Source: Ascaphus truei
Taxonomy: Eukaryota > Chordata > Amphibia > Anura > Ascaphidae
Reading direction: 5' to 3'
Length of the DNA: 64,000 nt
Assembly: GCA_036426205.1 (NCBI GenBank)
Contig: CM071574.1
Location: 14,048,130 to 14,112,129, forward strand
A program made the translations under genes and the position numbers. Below, piece after piece: positions 33,160 to 45,847 of the stretch. Below the pieces are notes generated by a model, which was not told the DNA's origin, did not search any database, and saw only the letters and a program-made list of their open reading frames with translations. The stretch's first letter is position 1. The number at the start of each line of letters is the position of its first letter.

Positions 33160-35150
33160 GCAAAGCAATATATAACCATAATCATCCCAGTTCGGTGATG
33201 CTATCTTTGCAGGGCGTTTTCTACTTTAAAGAGTAATGTGCCTTGGGTCCATTCAGCCCATGCAAAATATGGTAGGTTTGTGATACATTTATCAAAGCCT
33301 TGCATGACTTCTCAACCATGCAATCATTTGATTAAGTAATGCCACTGGTTAGCTGGCACTGATACTGCTTGTCAAAAGATTCAACTGGGATTTTTAGTTG
33401 TAGCAAATAATGCCTTCCTGTGCACTGATTGTTTAAGGAAAGCAGAGCTACTAGTGCTTTTTGAACTAAAAATAAATGTCTTGCATGGTAACAATATCCG
33501 TTCAAAGACACTTGTACACAAGTAAAATCGGCTGTGAGTAACTTTATGTAATAAATGAAGAGTCGTGTAACTTTAATCTTTCCATATACAGTATTGCGTA
33601 TCACACACACTGTAGTGTTTATGAAAAACAAATGTATATCGCTTATCATCACATACATTTTGTTATTTAAAAAAAAAAAGTAATCAAATACAGCTAAGGA
33701 GCTTACTTCCTTAAATCCACCCCTTAGTCCTTCATTATGCCTCACAAGATAATTACCCTATAATTTCCGAAAAATAAACGAGAACGTTATGCTATTGGTC
33801 AAGTTGAGCAGCAATATTTGTCTATGAAGGCATGGCAAATGATTAGGGACATTATTTTTGGTGTAATAAGATACCAGAAGGTTTTGGGTTATGAGTGCCA
33901 GCAGGTACATTTAATTGTTGTTCAACTATTCTCGCGTCTCCACTGATTGCTATAATGTGTTTATTAGCCCCTTGCTGTTACTTGTGGTTAGTTCTGAAAA
34001 GAGAAAAGGCATGGCTGCATTTTTACAAAATCAGCTTCACTTGAGTTCTCTAACTGTATATACACACAAGAACAGAAAACCTAGTGGCAAGCACTCTAAC
34101 ACCGTGTGTGATAATTGAATTCTTTAAAATACTTTATTACCAAAACAAATATAAAATCTAGGGCTTTAAAACACAACAAAAATGGGTGTCTATGACCGAT
34201 ATGTGAACACTATATGAGTGTTCTCGATCTGATGCTAGTTATGGTAAACGGTATAGTAACCTTATACTATTCAAGCAAGGTAGGCTTACAAGCCAATAAG
34301 GCTAATTGTGTTCTCTAACTGTAGACATATTTTCTTTTGAAATGTCATGCAAGGTGCTGGCCAAGGGAAAGGAGTTTTTCACACATAGCTTCTCCATTTT
34401 GGCTTTATTTTTGTTGAATAAATCATGACACGGTGTAATATGTCATGTGTTGTTCATCTGAGGTTGTATTTACCTAATTTTTAGACCTGCTAAGGAACAG
34501 ATGATTGTTATTATGTCCTGATATGTAAAACCATAGAATTCAAAGAGGTGTACTTTCTTTTTCACACAACTGTTCAATGCTTTGTTGAATGTAATAATTA
34601 TTTCCAACAATGTCACATTTGGAAATAATATATTATAGGTAATGTTAGACAACTAATTTAACTTGCAATGACTCATTTGACTGAAATATAAAAGTAAGTA
34701 TAAAAAAGATGATAGCAAATGCTATATTGTTTTCACTATCAAGAGTTTATGTACCAAATATAACACCCACCCATAACTTCCTTTGCCAAAGTCATACCGC
34801 CATTAAACTCCTAAATAAATATCATGGCAATAATATCTGCCATTACCCCTGTTGAGAAAATGTACTATAATGCTGCATGTAATGATACTTATGTTAATTT
34901 TAATATATTATCTAATAATGAAAATGATCACTATAAGAAATTGTGCTGAGTAAATCTATAGAAAAGTCGTAAAAGAGACATTTAACAATGACAGACAAAA
35001 ATTGTAAGAAAAAATAAAGCGTTTCTTTACTGTTACTTGTAAGTAATACTTGCAGTATTTACTATGCGGATAGAACACAAATAAAAATATAATGTCCCAT
35101 AGAGCTAAATAACATAATGTTTTTTTATGAGCGCTGTGCTTTTTTCTGCC
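33160..35150. other. Anonymous AT-rich DNA
   Basis: Frames such as 33332-33745 (137 codons, minus) have no recognisable domain and biased composition. No repeat ends are evident. Confidence 0.4.
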
Positions 35151-35479
35151 AAGTCGGAGTGCTGGTTCTTCCCCCATTTGGCGCCTTCAGCCACGTCATG
35201 GCACCTGAGGGGGGTGTAACAGGACCAGTGGAGTGGACTAGATTATAGTGGCATTGTTAGAGTTGTCTGAATACTTTAATCACCTGCTGCATGTTATTTG
35301 CCATCCCTGAGGTTAAATTGTGAAGGGCCAGCGTAGATGCCCCCTGCGCTGCCATGGCCTCCCGATGCTGTCTGCCGTGATACCTTATTTGGAGGGCTAA
35401 GTAGCGCACATGTTGCCACTACAAAGACACCAGTTCCCATGGGTAATGCAGAATTTGTGATTCTACAGTTCATGCAGCA

Positions 35480-35830
35480 GGTGACGTGGCCACAGGAGCA
35501 GGTGGCGGGGCCACAAGAGCAGGTGGATGAGCAAAAGGTGGGGCCACAGGAGTAGATGGAGAAGCAGGAGGTGGGGCCACAGTAGGTGCTGGAGGAGAAA
35601 CCAGAGGGTCCAACAGAGCAGGTTGGTGAGCAAGTGGTGGGGCCACAGGAGCAGCTGGAGTAGCAGGTCATGGGGCCACAGGAGCAGGTGGAGGAGAATC
35701 CCGACGGTCACAAGAGGAGCTGAAGGAGCAGGTAACAGAGCTACAAGAGCAGCTGGAGGAGCAGATGACAGAGTAACAGGAGCCGCTGGAGGAGAAACAA
35801 GAGCGGCCAAAGGAGCAGATGAAGATCTAG
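35480..35830. repeat. GC-rich minisatellite (ggggccacaggagcaggtgg type)
   Basis: Irregular tandem units built from gtggggccacaggagcagg and ggaggagc blocks. The minus frames it creates look cysteine-rich or leucine/histidine-rich and overlap in several phases, as expected of a repeat artefact. One plus frame (35337-35555) could be the end of a real repeat-bearing protein, but no flanking exon structure is visible. Confidence 0.65.
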
Positions 35831-35879
35831 CATCAGATGGAGGGGCAAAAGCTGATTATCTCTCTTTGTGAGGTTGAGA

Positions 35880-36560
35880 AACAAGTTCTCACTTTCTGTC
35901 GCCTGCGATGTTTCTATCTAAGATCCTCCACCCTCTTTGAAATGGCCAACAAAATGCCCATTAAAATAATTATTCACAATAAAAAAATTATTTTTTAATT
36001 ATGTGTTACATTTTGTTCTTAAAATGTAAATATATGTACAGTATGAATATAAATTAGGTCAAAAGACATAAAAGTGTGGTAAGCTTTAACACACCTTTTT
36101 TTCCTATTGATATGAATGCCATTTCAGTGGATCTGGACTATGTTAATTAATATAGTATAATGAGTTTATATACTGTAGCACAGGATAGCATTTTGATGGA
36201 AAAATATACATCCTGTATGTATACGTGTGCTAATCATCAGTAAATGTTTAACATATACATCAAGTGGTCAATGTTAAAAGTACTGTCATGGAATACCCTA
36301 ATTCATACACAGATGTAGCAAAACTTACTGTTTTCAGTGCCGCGATCGCACGCAGTCCCGTACCATGCCAATTGTGGTGCCAAAAACAGAAAGGGTTAAC
36401 GCTTCGGGAATTCCATGCTTCTAAATAGGATCCGTCCCCCTTACCCCCCCCCCCTACCCCTTCCCCCCCCCCCCCCCCCCATGCAGTGTTAATCCTTCGC
36501 TTGATCAAGTCTGAAGTCAGTGGGATCAAGCGACTCTCGCCTCCCCCAGACCCCAATCGC
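35880..36560. other. Anonymous DNA with poly-C tracts
   Basis: AT-rich to 36300, then GC-rich. It includes C runs at 36435-36480. A motif near 36310 (acagatgtagcaaaactta) resembles the MITE end at 3846. Confidence 0.4.
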
Positions 36561-36574
36561 TCATGTCCAGGACT

Positions 36575-36660
36575 CCTCATGGCGTAGATGACCAAATATG
36601 GGTAGTTGCATCACATAGGCTCATATTCGGTCATCTACGTCATCAAGGGGGTTGGACAGG
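36575..36660. repeat. Imperfect inverted repeat around gtagatgacc
   Basis: The left part (ggactcctcatggcgtagatgacc) and the right part (ggtcatctacgtcatcaagg) are near complements separated by about 35 bp. Possibly part of a MITE that starts near 36300. Confidence 0.55.
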
Positions 36661-36664
36661 ACAT

Positions 36665-37650
36665 TTCGTGGAAATGGCAGAACAGTTAAATGCTACATCT
36701 CACCCTAAGGAAATGAGACAGAAATATTGTACATTTTTCATACTGAGAAATGTGAAGAGTTTATAATATAACCACATAAAGAAGCCAAGCATGAATGGTT
36801 CTTGTAGATGAGAGCAATTGTTGTTTACCATGGTATATTAACAGTGACTACAAATCGATTGTGATCAATAAATACTAAAGTTACCGCACACTGTTATAGA
36901 AAAAGTAATCTTCTATTGAAAAGTCACATCATATTACGTCTAAAGGGTTAGACTACTTAATAGAACATTACTTTTTTCTGCAAGTGTGTGGTATCTTTAT
37001 TATTTATTGCTTGCATTTGTGGACCTTTGGAGTATGGGTTTAGGTTATCAGTAGCTGAAATCTTGCTTCCACTCCACGTTCCAGCAGTGCAGACTCCGAT
37101 TTAAAATAAAATTACAAATCAATTGTGCTGAAGCTAAAAAGAAGTTGGTAAAACCTTTACATGAAATGCTTTTTCCGGATTCTACTTTGTTGCATATCTA
37201 GTAAAGTGTCAGTGTCACTATAACCACTTCTCTACAGATGAATGGAGAAGTAGTCATGAAGACTGCTTAAGACGGCATTCCTAGTTCCTTCAAATTCTAT
37301 TTTAAAATGATCTTGTACATACATAGCAAAAAAAATCAGAAATAAAACATTTTAAAGGTGCAGTCCCTCTTAAGACCACAAAGAACCAATGAAATGTTTG
37401 AGATGAATACATATACTGCCCTTATGCAGTTCACTAGTGCCAGCGCACAGATGTTTTTTATTAGAACAGTGGGAGTAGTCTGCACAGGTGGACTTCCTCA
37501 TCCATTCGGGTCAGTGGGAGGAGGGATCCAAAGTCATGTTTACTTTGATCACATGACCATGAAACCAAACTGGTTGTGACACTTGGTCAAAAAGTGAACT
37601 ACTAGCTTTTTAAAAAATATTTGTCAAATTTTTAACAGTTTGTAAACACA
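36665..37650. other. Anonymous AT-rich DNA
   Basis: No gene, repeat end or regulatory signature was identified. Confidence 0.4.
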
Positions 37651-37653
37651 ATA

Positions 37654-37856
37654 CAGGCGGTCCTCGTTTTCGGTCACTTTACAACAGACGGCATATCCGA
37701 CGCGTCACAATGCAATCCTATGGGGACTTTTCCGACACCTGAACGCCTTATTCGACGCTTACCATAGCTGATTAACATGGGACTCACTTTACAACACTTT
37801 CACTATCCAACGCTACTTTCCAGAACGGATTCCGTTGGATAACCAAGGACTGGCTG
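37654..37856. mobile_element. Tc1/mariner-type MITE
   Basis: A 203-bp element with ends caggcggtcctcg and ccaaggactggctg in inverted orientation, flanked by TA dinucleotides (37652-37653 and 37857-37858), as in Tc1/mariner insertions. Non-coding. Confidence 0.7.
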
Positions 37857-37866
37857 TACTCTATAG

Positions 37867-38044
37867 TAAAAGTCGGTCCTCAATGGCTACTAACAGGCCA
37901 GGTTTTAAGGATATCCCTGCTTTAACATAGGTGGCTCACAATCAGTGGTTTAGTAATTTTGATTGAGGCACATGTGCACCAGCAGGGATATCCTTAAAAG
38001 CTGACTTGTTGGTGACCCGTGTGGACCGATTTAGAGCACCACTG
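37867..38044. mobile_element. hAT-type MITE (family B), diverged
   Basis: Family B palindrome (aggatatccctgctt and agcagggatatcctt). Flanks ctctatag (37859-37866) and ctctaaag (38045-38052) match at seven of eight bases. It starts only 8 bp after the TA of the mariner MITE. Confidence 0.75.
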
Positions 38045-38214
38045 CTCTAAAGAATAGTTTGACACACATATTCTTCAACAATTTATTAGTTTCATGTGAT
38101 ATCACTGTTTTGAGCAGGACATCCTCTTCCCTTCAACAGCACAGTGTCTGCACGCTATTTCTTCTTGGTTCCTTGGGTGAGCAAGACCAAGAATACATAT
38201 AGGAGATCCTAGAT

Positions 38215-38540
38215 CAGGGGTGCGCAAACTTTTCCCCGTGCGCACCCATGCCTGTTCTCCTTTGCGACACGCGTTCCCCCCCCCCCCTGCTCGGTATCAA
38301 ATGACGCGCGGTCATGTGATGTTACGTTGCCATGGTAACGTGATATCACGTGACCCCGCAACATAATTTGACGCCGTGTTACCATGACGACGCATAGCTG
38401 GTAGATAAGGTAAGTCTGTTATAAAGGCCTCACGTGGTAACCGGCATTTAATTTAAATGGCTTGGGGGAGAGTGCGGGACCCCTCTAACTGCTGCGCCAA
38501 CCCCCAGAAATTCTTGTGCCCTCTAGTTTGCGCACCCCTG
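38215..38540. mobile_element. hAT-type MITE (family C), copy 2
   Basis: Clean ends: caggggtgcgcaaac on the left and gtttgcgcacccctg on the right, a 15-bp perfect inverted repeat. Flanks tcctagat and cccaggat match at five of eight bases. GC-rich interior with cgtcatgtgatg-type palindromes; 326 bp. Confidence 0.8.
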
Positions 38541-38544
38541 CCCA

Positions 38545-39240
38545 GGATTATGAGTTTTGTATTTCACTTTCCACAAATCCCAATAAAATAAAACCTTATA
38601 TTTCTAAAGAACTCAAAAAAGTGAAATTTTTCTTTAAGAATAGGGATGTACAAAATTGTTGCTAAAGTTGGTGAACGAGGCAAAATTTTCAAAGTTTGAT
38701 AGTAATTTCACAAAGCACATTTTTAGGCATTCACACATCTCAAGAATAATTACATTTGTTTAAGGATGGCAATTACAGTATATTGTAAAAGTACAAAAAA
38801 AAAAGCATTTACACTGGCGACACACTTTATTCGAGCTCGGCTAGTCCCACGGATTCGGGTATACTCGGGTGTATTGAGGTTTGTGACTGTTTTCTGCCCG
38901 AGTGCATTGAGGTATTTTCCAGCAGGGATTGAAGCATTTTATTCCCGCTAGCTGCAATACTGCACAGTATATATATATATATACTGCATAACAATTCATG
39001 AATTTATGCCATCTGGTAGACACGCGAAGCATTGCAGCCTATTAAATCCTAATCATTATCATTTAACAGATCAGCCGCCCGTCAGCCAGGCATGAACCCA
39101 GGCTGGGAAGGCAAACGCAACGGGGCTTGTCAGAGGTGAGGAGCGGCGCATTCCAGGTATCTGCCAGGTACATACTGGGTATTTGCTCGAATAAAGTGTG
39201 TCGGTGCAGTATGTTAAAAGGTGTAATCCCACTTTCTTGC
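38545..39240. other. Anonymous DNA
   Basis: Short frames without motifs and a small AT run at 38970-38985. No gene recognised. Confidence 0.4.
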
Positions 39241-39255
39241 AGTGAATGGCCAGAC

Positions 39256-39365
39256 CAGCAGTGGCCAACTTCAGTCCTCAAGGGCCACCAGCAGGACAGG
39301 TTTGAACTGAATGAGCCACTGATTGAGCCATGGTGCCCCTGAGGACTGGAGTTCGCCAACCCTTT
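39256..39365. mobile_element. hAT-type MITE (family B), internally deleted
   Basis: Both ends are present (cagcagtggccaacttcag and actggagttcgccaaccctttg), but the central palindrome is lost, leaving 110 of the usual 183 bp. Confidence 0.7.
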
Positions 39366-39959
39366 GCTAGACTATGGGCTAGATCCATAGGGCTCATAAT
39401 GTCACGTCACCTAAATATGGAACAGATGTTTTTTCCCCCTGATATTAAAGCGTATCCACAAAGCTAATTATATGCAATGGCCATTCTATATCTCATTAGT
39501 ACAGGCTTAATGTCACATTACTGTAGCATAATGTTGTGTTATCTTCCAATAACATGACGTAAAGAATGTATATGTCTTGGCATTACTCCGATCTGGCTCA
39601 AGTTGAGAAACAGGGGAGAGGAGAGGGAAATACCGCTGGTAATAACACTTTGCTCATGCTTAACTGTGATGTTGCATCCATCCAGAAGCTGTAAAAGCCG
39701 TATTTCAGGGTCTGGACGTGACATGTGAGTGACGCCAAGTTTAAGTATGACCTAACTAACGTAACGTTAAGTCTCCTCATTAACCTTAACACACGTTTGT
39801 GGATATGCACTGTTATGGTAATGCCTCATTTGCATGTCATTATCACTAGCAGGCGTTATATTTAACTCAATGATCTTCACGGGGAAAGACATGCCCAAAC
39901 CACAAACCTGAATTTCATCCTGGGAGTACCCACATAGCCCCACCCCCTCCCAACACTGC

Positions 39960-40602
39960 CCACAAATTTCAATTTGGTCCAGTATCCGAAGAGGAGATTA
40001 CACAAGCGCTCCTCAAATTAAAACTAAGCAGCCAATGTGGACCAGACTTACTACAATCTAGGTTCCTACGACTTGGTGCCCCAGCCATTGCCAAACCAAT
40101 TGCTTCCATAGTCAACTCTATCCTGACTGCAGGCCATATCCCTAAGACCTGTAAAACTGCCAGAGTTGTCCCAATCTTCAAAAGTGGGGACAAAAACACT
40201 GTCTCAAACTACAGGCCAATCTCACTTCTCCCAATTCTATCCAAAGTAATGGAAAAATGTGTCCACTCCCATTTAAGCGATTACTATACCAAGACAAATT
40301 TGCCTAGCCAATTCCAATCTGGCCTTTGCCCCAAACACTCCACCGTAACTACCCTACTAAAAATTTGCAATGAAATCCAGTGTGGAATGGAACGGGGACA
40401 ACTCACTGGTGCAGTATTCCTAGATTTTGCAAAGGCTTTTGATACTGTTGATCATGCTATCCTGCTTAACAAACTCCAGAGCTCTGGAATAGGGAAGCAT
40501 GCTTTAAACTGGTTTCAGTCCTACATATCAGGTAGATCCCAACATGTGTCCATCTCAGGCTCTAACTCCAACCCCCTGGATATCATCTCTGGTGTCCCAT
40601 AA
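39960..40602 (+). pseudogene. LINE reverse transcriptase, N-terminal half
   Basis: The frame is open from before 39960: SEEEITQALLKLKLSSQCGP, then VVPIFKSGDKN, NYRPISLLP, HSTVTTLLK and motif A AVFLDFAKAFDTVDHAIL with its catalytic aspartate. It ends at a stop codon (TAA at 40600-40602) that replaces the glutamine of the usual GVPQGS motif B. This is a single-codon loss in an otherwise readable domain. The ATG at 40249 is internal. Confidence 0.85.
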
Positions 40603-41214
40603 TGCTCTGTTCTGGGGCCCCTACTCTTCTCAGTGTTCATCAATGATCTTCCCACAGCTTGTAAGGAAGCCTCAATACACATGTATGCATATGACACAAT
40701 CCTATATGCACACAGCCATAGCCTCCCTGACCTTCAACACATACTTCAGTCTGACTTTTTGAGACTCAAAAACTGGATTTCCCAAAACAAACTGTTTTTA
40801 AACACTGTCAAGACTGTAACAATGGTATTTGGGACCAATACTAAATTTTTAAAGCTTCCATCGTCTGAGCTCCAGATTAGAACCAACGTTAACACCACCC
40901 TAACCCCTGTCACTAGTTTTAAATACTTGGGCATATGGTTTGACTCCCACTTAACATTCGGGATGCACATTGATACCCTGACAACCAAGACCCATGCAAA
41001 ACTAGGGGTACTTTGCAGGAACAAATCCTCCCTAAGTCTCCTGGTCAGAAAGCGTATCGCACAGCAGATGCTAATGCCAATTATTGACTATGGAGACATA
41101 GTTTATGGCTCGGCACCTCAAACCCACCTTAGCAAACTTGACACCCTCTACAATTCAATTTGTCGTTTTGTTCTCCAATGCAACTATAACACACATGACT
41201 GCAAAATGCTCTAA
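40603..41214 (+). pseudogene. LINE reverse transcriptase, C-terminal half
   Basis: In the same frame after the stop: VLGPLLFSVFINDLP, then MYAYDTILYA, where YADD has become YAYD, so the second of the paired catalytic aspartates is kept and the first is lost. LKNWISQNKLFLN, FKYLGIWFD and MPIIDYGDIVYGSAP follow. The frame ends at 41214 in a stop within KML(K)ELDW, beyond which the protein (HLSCLAFKF, GKLPSYLNKL) continues to about 41490. Confidence 0.85.
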
Positions 41215-41735
41215 CAACTAGATTGGTCATCACTCGAGTCTAGGCACAAAGTTCACCTTTCTTGTCTTGCCTTCAAATTCTTTATGGGCAAGCTACCCAG
41301 CTACTTGAACAAGCTCCTCACCCCTACCACATGCAGCACCTATCATCTGAGATCAGACTCCAAGACTGTTCATGGTCCCAAGGCTCAACAAAGTATCCGG
41401 ACGTTCCTCCTTCTCTTACCATGCACCCCAAAACTGGAACAACCTACCAGAGACGCTCACATCCACCACCAGTTTAAGTTCTTTCAAATCTAAGGCTGTC
41501 ACACATTTTAATCTGGTCTGTAACTGTTTCATACAACGATAGTATATATTATCTTTAACTGTGCATGCAATGTCTTGTATATAATGTATACCTTGTTCAT
41601 TTATGTAACTGTATTTGTAACCATGTACTATTTGTCTTAACTCTGTGCCCAGGACATACTTGAAAACGAGAGGTAAGTCTCAATGTATTACTTCCTGGTA
41701 AAATATTTTATACATAAATAGATAAATAATGTTAC

Positions 41736-42040
41736 GTCATTGTCCTTTGAAGTTAGGTTTATTGTGACATTAAAGTTAGGTTGTGGATTTAGGACTATGT
41801 GTAATTGGCTTTGTAAAACGAATTGACCTCTCCTCCTTGACAAAGCCACCAGCTCTGCTACAAGTTCCTTAAAGCAGTAACCCCTCCACATTTTTTTTTC
41901 TCCAGAATCAGAACCAGTGGGCCTTTCAGAGCTGAACCTCTATTCTTAGCTTTGCGGATCCATAGTTTCCTGAGAAATATAGCCTTTCATTTGCCAGTAG
42001 AATCAATGTAAAAATTAAGATGGGCACCAGGACATCCAAT
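41736..42040. other. Anonymous DNA between LINE and MITE
   Basis: No gene seen. A motif near 41920 (cagagctgaacctct) may be a stray piece of the palindromic element at 42805. Confidence 0.4.
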
Positions 42041-42044
42041 AGAA

Positions 42045-42228
42045 CAGGGGTGGCCAACTCCAGTTCTCAAGGGCCATCAACAGGTCAGGTGTTAAGGTTA
42101 TCCCTGCTTCAGCCGAGGTGGCTCAATCAATAGCTCAGTTGTTGACTGAGCCACCTGTGCTGAAGCAGGGATATCATTAAAACCTTGACCTGTTGGTGGA
42201 CCTTGAGAACTGAAGTTGGCCACCCCAG
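42045..42228. mobile_element. hAT-type MITE (family B), reference copy
   Basis: A 184-bp palindrome with ends caggggtggccaactccag and gaagttggccaccccag. It is flanked by a perfect 8-bp target duplication, caatagaa, at 42037-42044 and 42229-42236. This copy fixes the family ends and assigns it to hAT. Confidence 0.9.
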
Positions 42229-42649
42229 CAATAGAAAAACCAGTATAATTTGCACACTGGAGTGCAGGTAATTTACCAAGGAATAACAAAATAGTGGAGG
42301 GGAGGTGTAGAAAGAGTATGTTTTTTGGAACTCTGGTGTTCTGTTTTGGAATCCCTCTGGTTCCGAAGCTAATTAAAAAAAAAAAAACCTAAATGAACAA
42401 CAGAATTGTTGGTTTAAAATGCTACTTGAATATTTGAATATATCTGCATTTTCACTAATAAAATATCACTCAAGCCTAATTGTTATTAGCTCTGTGAAAA
42501 GAGACAACTTCTATCTTTATTTTAGGCAAAAAAAAGTAAAGCCAGAAATTTCTAGGCTGAAACATGATAATGTTAAAGGATTTAGAGAAGAAAGCAAAAA
42601 AGGAACTCTGAGTTTAACCACCAACATTTTTTTCTTGTCCTTATAGTAC

Positions 42650-42670
42650 AGGGGGGGGGGGGGGGGGGGA
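42650..42670. repeat. Poly-G tract
   Basis: A run of about 19 G before agggttaggg. Strand-specific homopurine DNA. Confidence 0.9.
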
Positions 42671-42804
42671 GGGTTAGGGTGCATGCTTTTATTCAAATTT
42701 CCTGCAAAGCCTCAGACAGAGAGGGAGAAGGCTTTTTGAGCATCTTTAAAAAGGCCATTCAAGTGGGCAAATATTTTTATTATTTACATGGGTTTGAAGA
42801 AGGG

Positions 42805-43112
42805 GGTCTCTGGTGCTGAACCCCAATTTCAGCTCTGTGGACCCCCCATTTCTGGAGATAATTCCCTTGTTAGAGGGTGCCGGTAGCTGCTCCAGCTCGC
42901 TAGCTGGGATCACATAATGGTTTCGCTTTTCAAAGCTCCCACGCCCTGCTGGCCAATAGGAAGCCGTGACATCATCCAGTGCAGCTTCCTATTGGTCCAC
43001 GTGGCGCAGGAGTTTTAAAAGTCACAGATACCAGTACCCCCTTCGGAAGTAAGTATCTCTGGAAGCAGGGGGTCCCCATAGCTGAAATTAGTGGGGTTCA
43101 GTTCTGGAGACC
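42805..43112. mobile_element. Long palindromic MITE-like element
   Basis: The left end (ggtctctggtgctgaacccc...ctggagata) and the right end (tatctctggaag...ggttcagttctggagacc) form an imperfect inverted repeat of about 58 bp. An inner palindrome ccaataggaagc/gcttcctattgg flanks the centre. No target duplication was located. Confidence 0.6.
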
Positions 43113-43114
43113 TC

Positions 43115-45845
43115 ATTTAGTAAGTAGAAGTTACAGTAGGAGTGCCTCATTGTCTTTGTTTGTCACTCTTGCCCACACTGTGGCATGACAGAGAATGATT
43201 AAAATATGTATCTCACAACACAAGACTAATTGATATTACTTCTGTGACAGGAAATTGCCTCGTTCATTTTTTTTATGGCAAATTGTTATATGATAAAAAA
43301 AAATGTCAGAACTCACTGTAGAAAGCTTTAAAAAATCTGTTAAAATTATGCACAATTAACTTTGCAATGAAAATGGGGGAATGTCGCTTCATGTTTTCGA
43401 CTAAAAGCGTAAATATAAGCCAGTATGTGCTACTCGCCCAAAATCATGACATAACATTTCACATTTTAACTCTATTCTTCTATGTAGTCCTGAATATATT
43501 ACATTTCTTGGGCCATGCACATTTGCCTCATTCTGAGCTGTGACTGACTTCACAGAGACACACCTAAAGCTCTCAAATGTCCCAAGTGGCCTGTGTGAAT
43601 TGCGTAGAGAGTGTGGTACTTGGATTCGTCCCAAGGATTAGGTGTTCCTGAGAAGTTTTTTTTGGCACATCAAAGCCATGGGGTGTCATGGGAACAGGCT
43701 GCACTCCTCCTCCTTGCCTTGAAGACCACATATCAAAACAGCACTGAAACACTCTGAGACCGACCGGGCACAAAGGTACACTTTAAAATAAATATAACAT
43801 GCAACCAGAAAGGATATAAAGAAAAGGAGGAATTGTTAAGTGGAGACAGGAAACAATTGCTTCATTGTCGTGCAGTGAATGAATGGCAGAGTGTAGCGCC
43901 ATCTAGAGGACACAGACAATAAGAGCCAGAGATATTTCTATGATTTGAATCTCTTCTTTGAGCACTGAATGCTTTCATTGCCTAAAAGTGATATGATGTA
44001 ATTTAAACAATTGCAGGTGTTTACTATGCTGAGAATTCAATTGTGGAACTGAAATGGTCGTAACAAATAATAAACGTTACCTTTGAAAACATTTTTGTGT
44101 CAGTTTATTTTTCTAGATTTCCTATGTTTTCTAAAAAAAATTGGATATTTTTATTTATCTCTTTCTGTAAATGAATAATCGTTGGACTTTCCTGCAAGGC
44201 AATAATTCCTGATAGACCTGTTGCTGGATTTGACTCATTATAGACAAGAAAATATGTATGGAGTCATTTAAACCACTTCATTGTGTCACACAGAGGAGCA
44301 GTTCCAGATGCTTCATATGTAATCAGTTCCAGGTAGATACAATTCTTTGAAATTGGGTAAAGCCCAATAAGATTTGACATTTTTCTCAGAAAAGAATCCT
44401 CTTTTTTTCTGCAAATATTACAATACATGGATATGTTGTTTCGTATCCTACTTTCAAGCAAAAATAGAAAACAAAACAAAATTGAAGGACTGGACCTGTA
44501 TAAAAAAAAAGCTTAGCCACTTGTTAACCTCACATGGGCTTTTAATAAGTAACCCTCAAAAGCATATCATTTATATCACACAATGAGCTGTTTCAGTACA
44601 CATTATTATTCACTTTTGACATGGATACTTTTTTTGTCCTGGTAAATCGACTCTTAGTTCTCACCTGAATATAAAGAGGTTGAGGTGTAATGAGAGGGAG
44701 AAATCTTATTTATCTCTGAAGATACAATACATTTCAGCAACCCACCATAATGCTGGTGTATTAGAAAACCAATTTTCATAGTCCTGTGATGTAAGACAAA
44801 AATTAAAAATGTACATTTATTAAGAATATTGACCCAAGTGTACCCCCCACTGCTGTAGTAATGGGAGATAATTACTTGCTATAACATAACAACCGAACAA
44901 ACAGTAGTGGAATAGCATCTGTTGCAGGGGTTTTAACAAAAGACACAACTTGCCAGACCAATCTGCCAGAATTTTAGCAACTACTTTTCAATCTTGTATT
45001 ACACGTGTGCCTATGAACTAAGATATCCCAAAGGGCCACAACCTGAATTGGAAGGCTAAGAAACCCCCCAAAACATCAAGCTAGTTAAAGTGTTATATCA
45101 GTCCGTTGGTGCTGTGGTCCTAAGGGGCCAAGTCCTTACAGGCGGATTCTCGGCACATTTAGAATTAGCCCCTATGCCTACAAGTTTCACCTCCTCCTCT
45201 GTGGACCATTATTCATACAGGAAGAAAACTGTGTATGCTGGAGCAGGCTGATCAGTTACCATTTGCTCCCTCTACTGATATACTGTGTGAAAGTAGTGTC
45301 AATTAGTTTTGTCTATGTTCACCTTGTATGAAAGTAAACAGAGATCAGAATTGAGAGGTAATTGCAATGAGTTGGCAAAGAACGCAGACACCTCAGTGGA
45401 TTAGAAAGTGAATTGAGGTTTGTGGAAGTCATATAAGAAATGGTAAATAGAGGAAATGCTATGAGAGGAAAAAATGATAGGAACAAGATGACTGCTGGTA
45501 CCAGGAATCACATGGTCACTTACCCGGGGCAAGTGAGACAGTATATTGAAAAATCTAGGAAGAATCGTTTTTTAAACTACTAGAAATTGCTAAAATAGCA
45601 AGATTCTTGGCAAATAACAGTTAGCCAATCCTTTTGGGACAATGCTTTATGTGTTTAATCAGATAATGATATTGTGTAGCGCTTAGTACAGAATTATTTC
45701 AAACAAGAAAGCTTGTGATGTGTGTCCTTTTACATCTTCTTATACAATGTTTTAAAAGGATATCATAGATGTTATACTTAATTTTTGATATTGATTGATT
45801 GATTAGACCGAAAGTGATTGGTAATGAATCTTAATGCACTTTAAC
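43115..45845. other. Anonymous DNA
   Basis: AT-rich, no recognised gene or repeat ends. Frames at 43401-43773 and 44264-44586 lack motifs and overlap on opposite strands. Confidence 0.4.
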
Positions 45846-45847
45846 TA

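Larger units (their letters stand above)
39900..41735 (+). mobile_element. CR1/L2-group LINE, 5'-truncated, with tail
   Basis: The reverse transcriptase, C-terminal domain and 3' UTR lie in order on the plus strand, ending in cttcctggtaaaatatttta and an ATAA-type tail near 41730. The endonuclease is absent. The protein is largely readable, with stops at about 40600 and 41215, so the copy is fairly young but dead. The exact clade (CR1, L2 or Rex1) needs a tree. Confidence 0.85.

Noticed and set aside
35294..35671. Cysteine-rich protein resembling keratin-associated or metal-binding repeats
   Set aside because: The pattern follows the minisatellite unit, is present in several phases, and lacks a signal sequence or conserved flanks.
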